Shown: positions 22,995-34,892 of the stretch, piece after piece
Layout of the letters: each line of letters starts with the position of its first letter
How positions within the stretch are numbered: the stretch's first letter is position 1
Assembly (NCBI GenBank): GCA_019454045.1
Contig: SKCR01023747.1
Location: forward strand, 186,001 to 250,000
Reading direction: 5' to 3'
Source of the DNA: Zanthoxylum bungeanum
Taxonomy: Eukaryota; Streptophyta; Magnoliopsida; Sapindales; Rutaceae
Length of the DNA: 64,000 nt
The notes under the pieces: model-generated
Databases searched by the model: none
What the model was told of the DNA's origin: nothing
What the model saw: only the letters and a program-made list of their open reading frames with translations
Translations under genes and position numbers: made by a program

Positions 22995-25587
22995 TGTGGA
23001 CAAGGCCACAGAGGTGGACGATGCTGCCCGGTCGGGAGTACGGAATAGCCCGCGGGGGACTAAACCGAAGAAATAAAATGGAGTCGCCATCCAGTGTGAA
23101 CTGGGAAATGATTTAAGGCCGCACTCACCCCTCGCAAGGGAAGACCTCAAACCATTGGGTTCGGAACGGTCCCTTACTTATGCCAATTGTAATGAAAAGA
23201 TTTATGCAATAGTATAACCAGGTCTTATGCTACACATGCAAGATAATGTAATCAACACACATGATTGCACACCCATAAACGTAAATAAATGAAAAAGAAG
23301 ACAAATGTATAATTCCATAGACACATTAAACAAAGAAGTGCAAAAGATGTAAATAAATAATAACTGTAAAGGCAATAATAATAATTAAAAAAAAAGCACT
23401 CAAACATAAACATGACACAAATGCGCAAATGAAAAATGCGAAACAACGACCAAAAACAAAGACGGATAGCGAAGTCAATAGTATGCAAAAGGTAAGTAAC
23501 ATGATGATGAAAGAGATGCGACCGCGGCCGACATCTATATAGGACCTCGTATGCCCGATTGAATGTATCTCACGTTCAATCAAACGTACTTCATCCGACG
23601 CGGCAAAGCATCGTGGTAAAGGTAGCCTTTAGGCATTTCCCTCGAATAGATGACCTTTGACCCACACGATTACCCCATGTGCACTAGATAGCAATGCATG
23701 AATAAACAAGGTAATGATATGCAAAAGGTAAATAACATATTGATGAAAGAGATGCGACTGCGCCCGACATCTATATAGGACCTCACATGCCCGATTGAAC
23801 GTATCTCACGTTCAATCAAACGTACTTCATCCGGAGCGGCAAAACATTGTGGTAAAGGGAGCCTTTCGGCATTTCCCTCGAATAGAGGACCTTTAACTCA
23901 CATGATTAGGCCATGCGCATCAAGTAACAATACATGAATAAACAAAGTAATAATATGGGACCTCGTATGCCCGATTGAACATATCTCATGTTCAATCAAA
24001 CGTATTTCATCCGGCGCGGCAAAATATTGTGGTAAAGGTAGCCTTTAGGCATTTCCCTCGAATAGAGGACATTTAACTCACATGATTAGCCCATGCGCAT
24101 CAAGTAATAATACATAAACAAAGAGACAATGCATGGAAAATAAATAACGGAATGATAAACATAGGTTTAAATCACAAAATGAAACACGTGCTTGAACATT
24201 TCTCAAACGGTACGTGGAGTTGTATCCCAAGTAAAGACCGCACTACCGTCCATTCGGATTCGGCTACGGAATTTACGTCTGGGTTTCCATCCGATATATC
24301 GCAAGAGATAGCACCGATAATTTAACATAACGCACTCATTAACCTGATGCATGTGATGAAATAACAATAAATAACGAAAATGATAAATAACAAACTAAGT
24401 GTGAAACATTAAAGGAAGATAAATGACTGAAAATAAATGCGGAATAATAAAGCAATGATAAATATAAATTAAATGCGAAACAAAAATAAAGATAAATGTA
24501 GGATAAATAAATGGCGGAATACTAAAAGATAGATGTGACCAATAGTTTGGCCATTTTTAATGTAGGACTTCGCATGCCTGGTTAGACGTATTCCATGTCC
24601 AACCAAGCATGTCGTGTCTGGGACGACAAAATGAAAATATAACAAAGGGTGCCCTCAGGTCTTACCTTTTAAATCGCTTCCCGGGAGTGCGTTACGTCAT
24701 CGCCGGAAGGGTTAATGTTCCGTAACTTTTCTGGTTTTATGGTTCAATATTTTCCTTCTCTATTTCGCTGTTTTCGTTGCCGTTTTCTCTATTTTCTTCA
24801 CTGTTTTTGCTGCTGTTTGGTCATCGTATTTGCTCACTATTTTAGGGTGATATTTGGACTGTTTTGGGGTATTTTTTGGGACTATTTTTGGTGCAGTTTG
24901 TTGTTCGGTTGGCAGGCTTATTTGTTGACTTGTTTCGGTCAGTGGTTGTGTTTGTTAGTGGGCTGGAGTGGTGTGTGCTACGTGAAAGAAGGGCCATGTG
25001 CGTGGGTTCATTTGTGTCAGTCGGTGGAGGTGGGTTTACTTGGGTTACCGAGTGTCTAAGTTGCAGTCAGTGCGTTTTGAGTCTGTTGAGTGCGTGCAGC
25101 TGCTGCGTCAAGGGTTTATTGTTTATTTGTTTGTGCCAAGTTATAAAGAGTGTGTGTGTGTGTGTTTATCTTATGCGAAGGGGCAGTTTGTGAATGTGTG
25201 GATGTCGGTTAGTGTGTTCATGCAGTAGGGTTTATTGGCTTTTGTTTATGAGAGTCACGGCTTCAGGGTTTCTTATTGTTGCTTTGATTTGTGACATGTG
25301 TGTTAAATATTTTGGATTGGGCTTGAGTGTGTGGGCCTTGTGATGTGGGCGTGTGGCTTGGATAAATGGGCTTTCATGTATCACAGAGGTTTTGGGCTGA
25401 GGCTAATAGTTTAAACAGAGATCAACTAAGCGAACCTGAGGCCAAACAAATGAGTTAATTTTGATAAGGTATTAATTTTTAATTTTTTCCCTTCCGACGT
25501 CCGTTTCCCGCGACTTCCGCAACTTATCGGGTAGTGCCTCCATACGAGGCTCATCATTGGGCTTTATGCAAAAATGCAGTGTCTACA
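22995..25587 (-). mobile_element. solo LTR of another (probably gypsy) family
   Basis: A 2593-bp insertion with tgtgg...taca ends and a perfect ACATG TSD. On the minus strand it starts TGTAGACACTGCATTTTTGC, an LTR-like terminus. No internal domain, PBS or PPT is present, so it is a solo LTR. It contains 236-bp tandem repeats (23483-24120), and the strand distribution turns GT-rich at 24800-25250, creating spurious open frames. A 48-nt relic of the same family (tacgtggaactgtatccc) precedes the chromovirus at about 53398. The superfamily is a guess. Confidence 0.8.
23483..24120. repeat. 236-bp tandem repeat, about 2.7 units, with hairpin
   Basis: Units start at 23483 and 23719 (both atgcaaaagg); a third unit at about 23955 lacks roughly 56 bp. 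Each has a 10-bp inverted repeat with atctc loop: 23557-23581, 23793-23817 and 23973-23997. A degenerate fourth version lies at 24580-24604 outside the array. Confidence 0.85.
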
Positions 25588-25592
25588 ACATG
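25588..25592. repeat. TSD acatg (right) of inserted solo LTR
   Basis: Exact duplicate of 22990-22994. Confidence 0.9.
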
Positions 25593-27001
25593 CCACATGT
25601 ATCAGTAATAATTAAACATATTGCATAACATTTATGTAATATGGATATTATTTAATTATTCAAATATTTAACATTTAAATATCTAAATAATTATTTAATA
25701 TAATTATTATTATATATGTATTTTATTTACATTAATAACAAATACATATATTAATGGCATGTGTCAAAATCTCATTTGACAAATAATTAATGTGTATCTA
25801 ATCAAATTATGTATCAAATACAAATACACAATAATTACGATTGACCAAAATTCTCTAAAGCGTGTATTTTCGTTTAACCGTCTAAACGATTCGAATTAAC
25901 TCATTTAATCCGGTGAAGTATTATAAATAATCTGTATTATTCATAACGTGTTGCCCAAGTGCTCAACGAGTACACTTCATATTGTGGGACTCTCTAAGTT
26001 TAGGTTTATCCATCACCAAATCTAATTTCTTGTCCATAATTCACCCACTCATGAATTATGATGACCACATATAATCTCGCTAAACTATGCAAGTCGAGGT
26101 CATTGCATACGTATAATCCATCCATCACAGGCTATCAACATTATACTTGGGATATAGATAAGAACGTCAAATCCGTATGGTATAATATAGTCGAGTTTTC
26201 AAATTTACGATCTCGAAATAACACTCGGAACTTACTTCCGAAGTTATACCACGGCAATAGATTTACTAGATCCCAAACACATGTAGGATGCATATGCCAT
26301 GTACACATGACTGACGGATTCTATCTTGATATGCACAGGATATCAAGAACATCAGTCCACACCCAAAGAACAAGCGGAGGTCTGATCTAAATAGATCGGT
26401 GACGTGACTGCCATCAAAGTATGGAGGATAACTCATATATCCACTGTGGTATCTCAATTTGAAGGACCACTATGCTCGCTCAACTCGACAAGATTTCTAT
26501 TGACGTTGGTGTACCATCTATTAGGAAATCTTCAGTGAGTCGTTCAGTGTTAATCAAATAAATACATACATGTCTATAAGAGTCTCCCGAGACTCATGGT
26601 TCATTGGGATAAACCATCGGACCAAGTCACGATATACGACATGTATTGGTCTCAGCGGATTTTACTAACCGAACCATGTTAGAAAATCTTGACCAGGAAC
26701 TTTATTTAAGGATATACAATTTATAGTGACGCTTCCCAATGTCAATTACAAACTACATTGTAATTGCACACTACATTGTAAATCCCAGGGTCTTTGTCTA
26801 ATATACAAGTATCACTAAATCAGATTTAGTTTCAATCTAATCATAATTAGATATCTAATCGCAATTAGATCAAATATGTATATAAAAGACAAGAGGTGCT
26901 ACCATTAAATATGTAATATTATGGAAAAAAATGAATTATTCGTATTTATGAATCAGACATATATACGATCCGGATTGGCACTCTGAGCACCAACCCTAAC
27001 A

Positions 27002-27014
27002 ATTTCTCCCACTT
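27002..27014 (-). promoter_or_regulatory. polypurine tract, right unit
   Basis: The minus strand reads aagtgggagaaat directly upstream of the LTR start (tgttaggg). Copia-type PPT. Confidence 0.8.
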
Positions 27015-30000
27015 GCTCTAGTGCCAATCCACGGTATCATATACACATATCAATGTGTATCACATACTCATGGCTCCCAAGAGCTCACCTAGTACTCAAG
27101 AGGTAGGCAACAACAAGTAAGCCCGTTTTAATAAATTGAGTCTGTCCAACAAACCCAATTGTTTTCCTTAGCCAACATCATTAATATTTTGTAAAACCCA
27201 AGTTCTACATAAATATGACTCGAATGCGATATCAATATTGTGATAGAGCTACTGAGTTGTCTATTTATTTAAAGATCAAATCCAAATACAATGCAGACAA
27301 CCGCAAACACAACACTAATATCAAAACTTCTAATCTATAAGGTCACTTTGCAACTTCATAAACCAATACTTCATAAGTTGCAACGAATTCCACTAATACA
27401 GAAGAATCAACCGTGACACTCCCACTGCATATTTTTTGACTTTATATGACATAGACCATTTAGTGTCATAATTAGACTCAAAACTAATCTGACCCTAATG
27501 GTTGCGGATTATATTCTCCATGAATTAGAAACTCATTCTTAATATCTCAAATATCACAAAGAACAGGTTTCAAGATCCATCACATGGTCTACAGCGTATC
27601 AAAATAGCTCGTAACTATTACGATTAAATTGATATCTTTAATCACAAATAATATAGTATTCATTAAACAATTATCATATGATGCATCAGATTGACTAGAC
27701 ATTCTAATCAATTTCTCTTTCAACAAAGAAATCATCATTTACGAAAGATTAATACTATATACTACAGACACATTAACTGTCAAACAGTTACACTAACTGT
27801 CACACAGATAGTCTTGTTATGTCCTTTATTAGATCATATCTAATGCATGACTAATGGGAGTATATCATAAGTCTCTTGTTTTATATCATATATAAAACTT
27901 TATATCAAATATAGCAGAGACTACTCCCACTACTATCACGGAGAAAAGAAGACCTAGGTAAGCCTTTTTAACTCCCAAACATTTCATTATTACATTAATA
28001 ATGACAATGTCGTTAGGATACATAACACTAGAAAGAAATTTTTATGCTCCCACTGACCCTGTACATACATGTATTCTCTATGCTTTGATAAAATCAAACA
28101 ATCTAACTGTATCAAAATTAGAGAACACATATTCTCAGAAAGCTTATCTGAGTCTACAATAGGCTTTATAAGCTAGTATATCAAACTATGATCTTAGCAG
28201 AATACAAACTCTTGGGCCATTCTAGAATAAACTCTTCAAACAAAGAAACCACAACGGATTTCTCATTCGAAGAAACCATTCTGGAATGCCACTTTGCATT
28301 CTTTAGCCAAAATACATAGTTTAATATCAACATTAACCAACTGATCTTTAATTGTTCAATTAGTATGACTAGAGACAAGTTTTCTCAGAATCTACAATAG
28401 ATTACCGATTATAACTTTTCTCACTGTCATACTATAAAGGTCAAACCTTTATCAAGCTCACTTTACTTTTTCTGTGCAAACAATTTGCACATTTTATGAA
28501 CAATTCAAAACGAAAGCTTAATAAAGTTCAAAACTTGATCGTAGTAAGCTACGAACAATTTTAAATCTATGGTTCAATGCTAATTTCCGAAATCAATATC
28601 AAATATCGCTCCCATTATAAGTTATAGGACAATTTTCTTCGATAAGAAAATAACAGAACCATTAAGTATCAAATATTTCGCAAATGATTCTGACATCCTA
28701 TTGAACTTATACGGAAGTTGTTAAAGGGTCTATTCATCTTATTAATTAAGTAGTTACATTACAGTTTATCATTTTCACATTTGACTTCAATAAGTCAAGT
28801 CTTTTCTACAATCGTCAACATCTAATGTTACACACCAAGTAATAAAACAATTTTATACTGGGGATCGTAGAAAAGATATTCTATCAAATAGAATACAATA
28901 TTCTATTAAATAGAATAAATGATAAACTCTTACTTGTACCTCCGAGGCGCGAGTACTTTCAATTATATAACCATTATACAAAAGAAAGATTCAAATCTCA
29001 AACCTTTTAAGATTCGAATTTTCTACTTATACATATCATATACGTAACTGTAGAAACTAAAGGAACAGTAATTAAAAGGATGAATTAGTGTTACTGGAGA
29101 ATAACCCCAAGAGTATTGAAAGTAATTCAGTAATAATCAATATCAAACGAATCATATCATATAAGATTCGATTTCTCGCACTAATCAATTCCATCACGAT
29201 GGAATCGTAGAAAATTAATATTGAGTAAGAATCGTATTCATTAAATAACTTTAGAACTAATTGCCATAAATTCATATGTTCGATCATATGAAACATCCTT
29301 GAACAATTCAAAGACTCACGATAAATTTTAAAATATAGTTTTCAACACTTCAAATAGAATATCTTTGAACCATTCAAAATATTATATCCGCGTTTCATCA
29401 GAAACATATTGAAAGTTCTCGAACCATTCAAGACGTTCAATATATATTTTTTTAGAAACATGTAACTAAGTCATGACAATTCATTAACTAAGTTAGGAAG
29501 TAAAGAAAACTATCCGTGGCAATTTACAATTCATTAAACTATATACTTCCAATGTATTAGTTTAATAAATCTGTGGTCCAATGACGATCATTGGTTAAAT
29601 GGGATTTAATCACATCATGAATACAATATTCATTAAATGGATAAGGATATATGATGTGATCTTGTATCAGACCGTCCTTTATCATACAGAATAAGCATCT
29701 AATACTTATATGATAAAATCTCATAAAACATTGTTCAAAGTTATTTAGTTAACCGAATGTTTTTTTTAATGTTTATCTATTCAATAATGACACTACTAGT
29801 TGAATTAAAATATGTAACAACTGTTTATAAAGAACAAGTAACTATCCAATAGTCACAAGTTCTGATATCAATTATCAAAACAATTACTAAACATTATTTT
29901 AAATGACTAGATGAGAGATCTGGTATCCAATACCTACAGTTGTCGTATTGTGAGAATCAATATTCTCTATACAGAACTATAAACATCTCCTTCCTTTAGC

Positions 30001-31277
30001 TTTATAATTTGTCTTCAGTTATTCACAACAATTGCAAATAATTGATTAGCAAACTGTGTCAAAACACGTGACTTCTAAAAGTCATTAAAGCCAAGAAACG
30101 TCATTATAGGATAAACAAAATACCTAATAGAGTTTTCTTAATGCTAGTCAAGAATCTCGAGACATGAACTGATTCGTGTCAATTCTTAATGCACAAGAAA
30201 TTATTCTTTCTAGACTATTATATCGTAAAATAGATATCTATTTAGATTGCTAATCGTGACTTAGTAACTAAGTCACTAACCATCTTGATTTTTAAGAAAA
30301 TCGGAACTACTGTTCCCGATGGTTTTGACTAATCTAACAATATCTAAGTTTACAGTCATTCTAGAAACACGCAACCATAAGTAAAGTCAGAAAACATATC
30401 CAAATAATATCCATACAGTGGATTAGAAGTATATTTCTATCACCAATATAAAATAAAGGAAAATAAAAGTAGCAATTTCCATAAAATTACGCACTGCCTT
30501 AGTTATGGATTTTTAACCCAGCAGCGTCTCCCACTACTTTACGTAATACCGTAATCCCCAACGGAGAATGGGAATTCAATAATTAAATCGAATTTCATAG
30601 TAAAAGTAGAATCCCATGAATATATTTTGACTCACTGCTTTGGCACGATCTCGTCTACATATATTCATTAGGTAGACAACTCATTATCAATCACTCACCA
30701 GTGACTCCTAATTTTGTTCCTGACCATTTCTCATTATAACAGCTTTGGCACGTTCACAATGAGGCGTATCAAGGCTTCACTTGCCAATGACAAACTCAAG
30801 CTACCGATATATAGTCTTGACAGCTTTGGCACATTCAGGATTTCCACTTTCATTTGAATTTGTCTAGTATCAAATATACACCCGGCATGGATAAAATTCT
30901 ATCAACCACCCTCACTGCTTTGGTACTTTCTTGGATGCAACCATAGAAAGATACCCATAAACTGTATTGACAAGACGGACCAAGAAACATACATCAAATA
31001 CACGTTACTTTACAGCCTTATTTAAATGGGGATATTGCTCAAGGAAGCATTGTTCTACATCATATGCAGAATTTTAATCTAGATCATTTTCTAAAGATTT
31101 CAATTCTACCTTTTGAAAACATAAATTAACTTAACTATTAAATTTTCGTTACGTTTCCCGTTCGCGTAGAACTGAAAAATCAAGAAACATATAGATTACG
31201 CGCATGTGCAAACATCAAAATTGGATTATATATCATATATCAATCATGATTAATGTCATGGATGAAGGATCAGACCT

Positions 31278-31289
31278 GCTATGATACCA
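31278..31289 (-). promoter_or_regulatory. PBS (tRNA-Met type, one mismatch)
   Basis: The minus strand reads tggtatcatagc, five bases after the LTR end. It matches the standard tggtatcagagc except for one base. This PBS is deleted in the left unit. Confidence 0.8.
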
Positions 31290-31294
31290 ATTTT

Positions 31295-33831
31295 TATTTG
31301 GGTTTTGGGCAAAGAGCACGGCGGAAGCGCTGTTCGGGCGAAATCGTAATTTAAAAACTTTTTAAATTATCGAAAAAATTATTCAATAACAAATATGAAT
31401 AATTCATTCATATTTCACCTAAACATATTTATTGGATATCAAATAACGATATAAATAGTTAAGAAACATCGCGAAACTTTTACGAAAATATTTTTCCGTA
31501 AAATGGCACAAAACGCGTTTTTGACCGAATCGACTACCCAATACACATGAGGGCTACCCAGTCAGCCCCAATAGTATTAGGACAGTTCATGGGCTGCCCA
31601 AACAGTGACAAATTCATTGTCTGGGTAGCCGTCACTCGATGGCTTAAAATTTACCAGGAAACGCCGTTTTTCGCCATTTTCGCTTATTTCAACTCCGAAA
31701 TAATTTTCAGCAATTGTTCCAACACCCAAAATACATCTAATACATTCAAAAGATATCATTTTCATCACAATCAAACCAGTTTTTCCAGATCTGATTTTGC
31801 AACAAAAATAATCAATTTTTCATGCTTTTATCCAACTTTTTCAACATTAATCATATTAAACAAAACACCAATTCAAGTCACCACCAATGAAGCACCCAAG
31901 AAAAATTCTAGGCATTACAAGAGTGGTCATAAAACTCTAGAATGTTAACTTATCATCAAATGATCAAATTGAATAAATATTACAATAATATCATCCAAAA
32001 CAACTTCACACATGCACAAAGCCTTCCAATTCTATCCTCCAAAACCAAAATCCCTAAATTTATAGAAAAGAAGAAAACCTAGATCTAACTAGATTATCAA
32101 GAAATAAGAAACATATTTTCTAAGCTTAGGGATTTGTAGAATTACCTTTAATCCTCTTATTCTTTAGCTTTTTTTTTTCTTGATTTTCTTCATTCTCAAC
32201 TTGAATCATCAAGCAATATTTTAGAGCCATTTTGAGAGGAAGAATCGGCCATGGAGGCCATCCTAGAGAAAAGAAAAAAAATTTCCCTTTTAGTAGCCAA
32301 ATTGTCGACTTAACAAGGGTAAAATGGTCATTTTTTTGCATTTTAATTTCAGTATTAAAATCAAGATAAGATCAGCTTTAAGTTTGACAAATCAAATTTG
32401 CACACTTAAGCTTAATTAAAACATGCCACATGTATCAATAATAATTAAATATATTGCATAACATTTATGTAATTTGGATATTATTTAATTATTCAAAAAT
32501 TTAACATTTAAATATCTAAATAAATAATCAATATAAATATTATTATACATATTTTATTTACATTAAATAACAAATATATATATATTAGTTGCATATGTCA
32601 AAATCTTATTTGATAAATAATTAATGTGAATCTAATCAAATTATGTATCAGATATAAATACACAATAATTACGATTGACCAAAATTCCTTAATCATTTGT
32701 TTTCGTTTAACCCTTTAAACGATTCGAATTAACTCATTTAATCCAGTGAAGTATTATGAATAATCTGTATTATTCATAACGCGTTGTCCAAGTGCTCAAC
32801 GAGTACACTTCATATTGTGGGACTCTCTAAGTTTAGGTTTATCTGTCACGAAATCCAATTTCGTGTCCATAATTCACCCACTCATGAATTATGATGACCA
32901 CAGATAATCTTGCTAAACTATGCAAGTCAAGGTAATTGCATACGTATAATTCCTTCATCACAGGCTATCCATATTATACTTGGAATATAGATAAGAATGT
33001 CAAATCCGTATGGTATAATATAGTCGACTTTTCAAATTTACAATCTCGAAATAACACCCGTAACTTATTTCCGAAGTTATACCACGGTAATGGATTTACT
33101 AGATCGCAAACATGTGTAGGATGCATATGCCATGTACACGTGACTGACAGATTCTATCTTGATATGCGCATGATATCATGAACATCAGTCCACACCCAAT
33201 GAACAAGTGGAGGTCTGATCTAAATAGATCGGTGACGTGACTGCCATTAAAGTGTGGAGGATAACTCATATATCCACTGTGGTATCTCAAGTCGAATGAC
33301 CACTATGCTCGCTCAACTCGAGAAGATTTCTATTGACGTTGGTGTACCATCTATTAGGAAATCTTCAGTGAGTCGTTCAGTGTTAATCAAATAAATACAT
33401 ACATGTCTATAAGAGTCTCCCGAGACTCATGGTTCATTGGGATAAACCATCGGACCAAGTCACGATATACTACATGTACTGGTCTCAGCGGATTTTACTA
33501 ACTGAACCATGTTAGTAAATCTTGACCATGAACTTTATTTAAAGATATACAATTTATAGTGATGCTTCCCAATGTCAATTACAAACTACGTTGTAATTTG
33601 GCACTACATTGTAAATCCTAGGTTCTTTGTCTAATATACACGTATCACTAAATCAGATTTAGTTTCAATCTAATCATAATTAGATATCTAATCGCAATTA
33701 GATCGAATATGTATATAAAAGACAGGAGGTGTTACCATTAAATAAGTAATATTATGGAAAAGGAATTATTCATATTTATGATTCGGACATAAATACGATT
33801 CAGATTGGCACTCTGAGCACCAACCCTAACA
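31295..33831 (-). repeat. right LTR (LTR3) of the composite
   Basis: About 2.54 kb, the 5' LTR on the minus strand. Start tgttagggttggtg (33831); 3' end at 31295 (TG-equivalent mutated to ta). Contains the hairpin at 31592-31630. Next to it lies cttac, the partner of catac at 5568. Confidence 0.85.
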
Positions 33832-33836
33832 CTTAC
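33832..33836. repeat. right TSD of the composite element (cttac)
   Basis: One mismatch to catac at 5568-5572. Confidence 0.5.
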
Positions 33837-34640
33837 AGATTTATGTAATTCCATCATTTTATATTGAAATAAGCTCGTTCATTTACGTTATGTTATTTTA
33901 TGTATCAATGATATCGTTCACTCACTAGGTCGTTTATACGACTTACGCCCATTACTCAGTTTTGTGTTGCAGGATCTCATGCATGTATAGGACAAGCTTT
34001 GGAGAAGATGGATATAAGCTGTAGTCATTAGGAACAGGGCTTCAAGGGTCTATATATTTACTTCTTTGTCATGATAGGTCATGAGGCTGAATGATGTTTG
34101 CGCACATAGATCACGTTATATTAAGAATGTTTCATATAATTCATGTATATTTTTATATCAGACATGCATATAGTTCATTCATAGATTATGAAACGTCGTG
34201 CATGTTCATGTCAGAGATTTATGGAGATGGTAACACTATCTACTGCTGGTCATGTTCTGGATAAACTGAGATGTGACATAGGCAGCCCCTTGGTAAAAGT
34301 CCATAAAGTGTCCTGATATATTACACGTGGCCATGTGGGTTGTCAGAGTACTCTGAGTTTTGATAGGCGAGTCAGTCTTGTGGTTATATTGTGACATATA
34401 ACTATATGCTTGAATGTGATTTATGAGTTTTTTTATTTATGGTATTTTAAAATTCGAGGTGCATTTGTTTATTTTCATGTTATGTATTATTAAATATATT
34501 TTATTTGTATTTAATAAAAAAACTATGCAATGACATTTTCAAAGATAAATTATATGAATATTTTATTATTATATAAAAGTGAAATTTCTATTCTACTACT
34601 AGTCCATGTTTTAGATGTGGCAATAAAAAGGGTAGCAGAG
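33837..34640 (+). repeat. right part of the chromovirus-type LTR
   Basis: Shares an ordered set of blocks with the chromovirus LTR around 55535-55650: cactcactaggtcgttt, a cgacttac-type string, cagttt, tgcagg, and gagaagatggatataagc...gtagtcattagg. This matches the segment expected after the low-complexity array at 4440-5380, so the composite inserted into this LTR. The exact LTR end was not found. Confidence 0.6.
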
Positions 34641-34887
34641 CACGAGGTTCAACACTAGGACGAATCATCATTTAACTAAATTGATCATTGTTTTTACATG
34701 TCTTCATCGTTATCTCATTAATTACTGGTATTTAATATAGACAAAATAAGATACCTTCAAGAAGAACTCCAATATGTCAGCTTCGACAATAGAGACTATT
34801 CTAATATTTATAAGAACAAGAGATACAGATTTAGGGCTATAATAAGAGCGAGAGTAAGAAGGAAAATTGAATCAAATTCTTAGAGAG
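34641..34887. other. spacer upstream of Athila-like element
   Basis: AT-rich sequence between the LTR relic and the Athila TSD. No ORF or repeat was recognised. Confidence 0.4.
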
Positions 34888-34892
34888 GTCAT
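34888..34892. repeat. TSD gtcat (left) of Athila-like element
   Basis: gtcat precedes tgatgagcg and recurs at 46523-46527 after the 3' LTR. This fixes the outer limits of the 11.6-kb element. Confidence 0.88.

Larger units (their letters stand above)
22126..27001 (-). repeat. middle LTR (LTR2), truncated and interrupted
   Basis: The fused junction atatatcatgagggctac (about 22126) joins leader to LTR. The right terminus, taaca at 27001, is followed by a PPT complement. A 2593-bp solo LTR of another family interrupts it at 22995-25587. It is colinear with 31545-33831. It acts as 3' LTR of the right unit and 5' LTR of the left unit. Confidence 0.85.
27002..31294 (-). mobile_element. right-unit internal region, no readable coding capacity
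   Basis: 4.3 kb bounded by PPT (27002-27014) and PBS (31278-31289). The longest frames are under 80 codons and match no domain I recognise. The minus-strand sequence near 28040-28090 (gtcagtgggagc) resembles the RT palm neighbourhood of the nested copia, so it may be decayed pol rather than a true non-coding LARD. The leader has four GCCAAAG-type motifs at 30638, 30743, 30824 and 30918, and the 19-nt block at 30529-30547. Confidence 0.75.
5573..33831 (-). mobile_element. three-LTR composite of a copia-like element without readable pol
   Basis: Three same-family LTRs, all minus-oriented (5573-8012, 22126-27001, 31295-33831), separate two homologous internal regions. Read on the minus strand, the right unit has a 5' LTR ending at 31295, a tRNA-Met type PBS (31289-31278), about 4.3 kb of internal DNA, a PPT (27014-27002) and the middle LTR. 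The middle LTR also serves as the 5' LTR of the left unit. PBS and PPT (aagtgggaga) are copia-like, yet no gag-pol frame is readable, so it is LARD-like or completely decayed. A copia element and a solo LTR were later inserted. The near-matching outer TSD suggests one insertion enlarged by unequal recombination. Confidence 0.75.

Noticed and set aside
24715..25228. Overlapping Cys/Val/Phe-rich open frames of 76-114 codons
   Set aside because: They come from a GT-rich part of the solo LTR, in three frames at once, with no domain.
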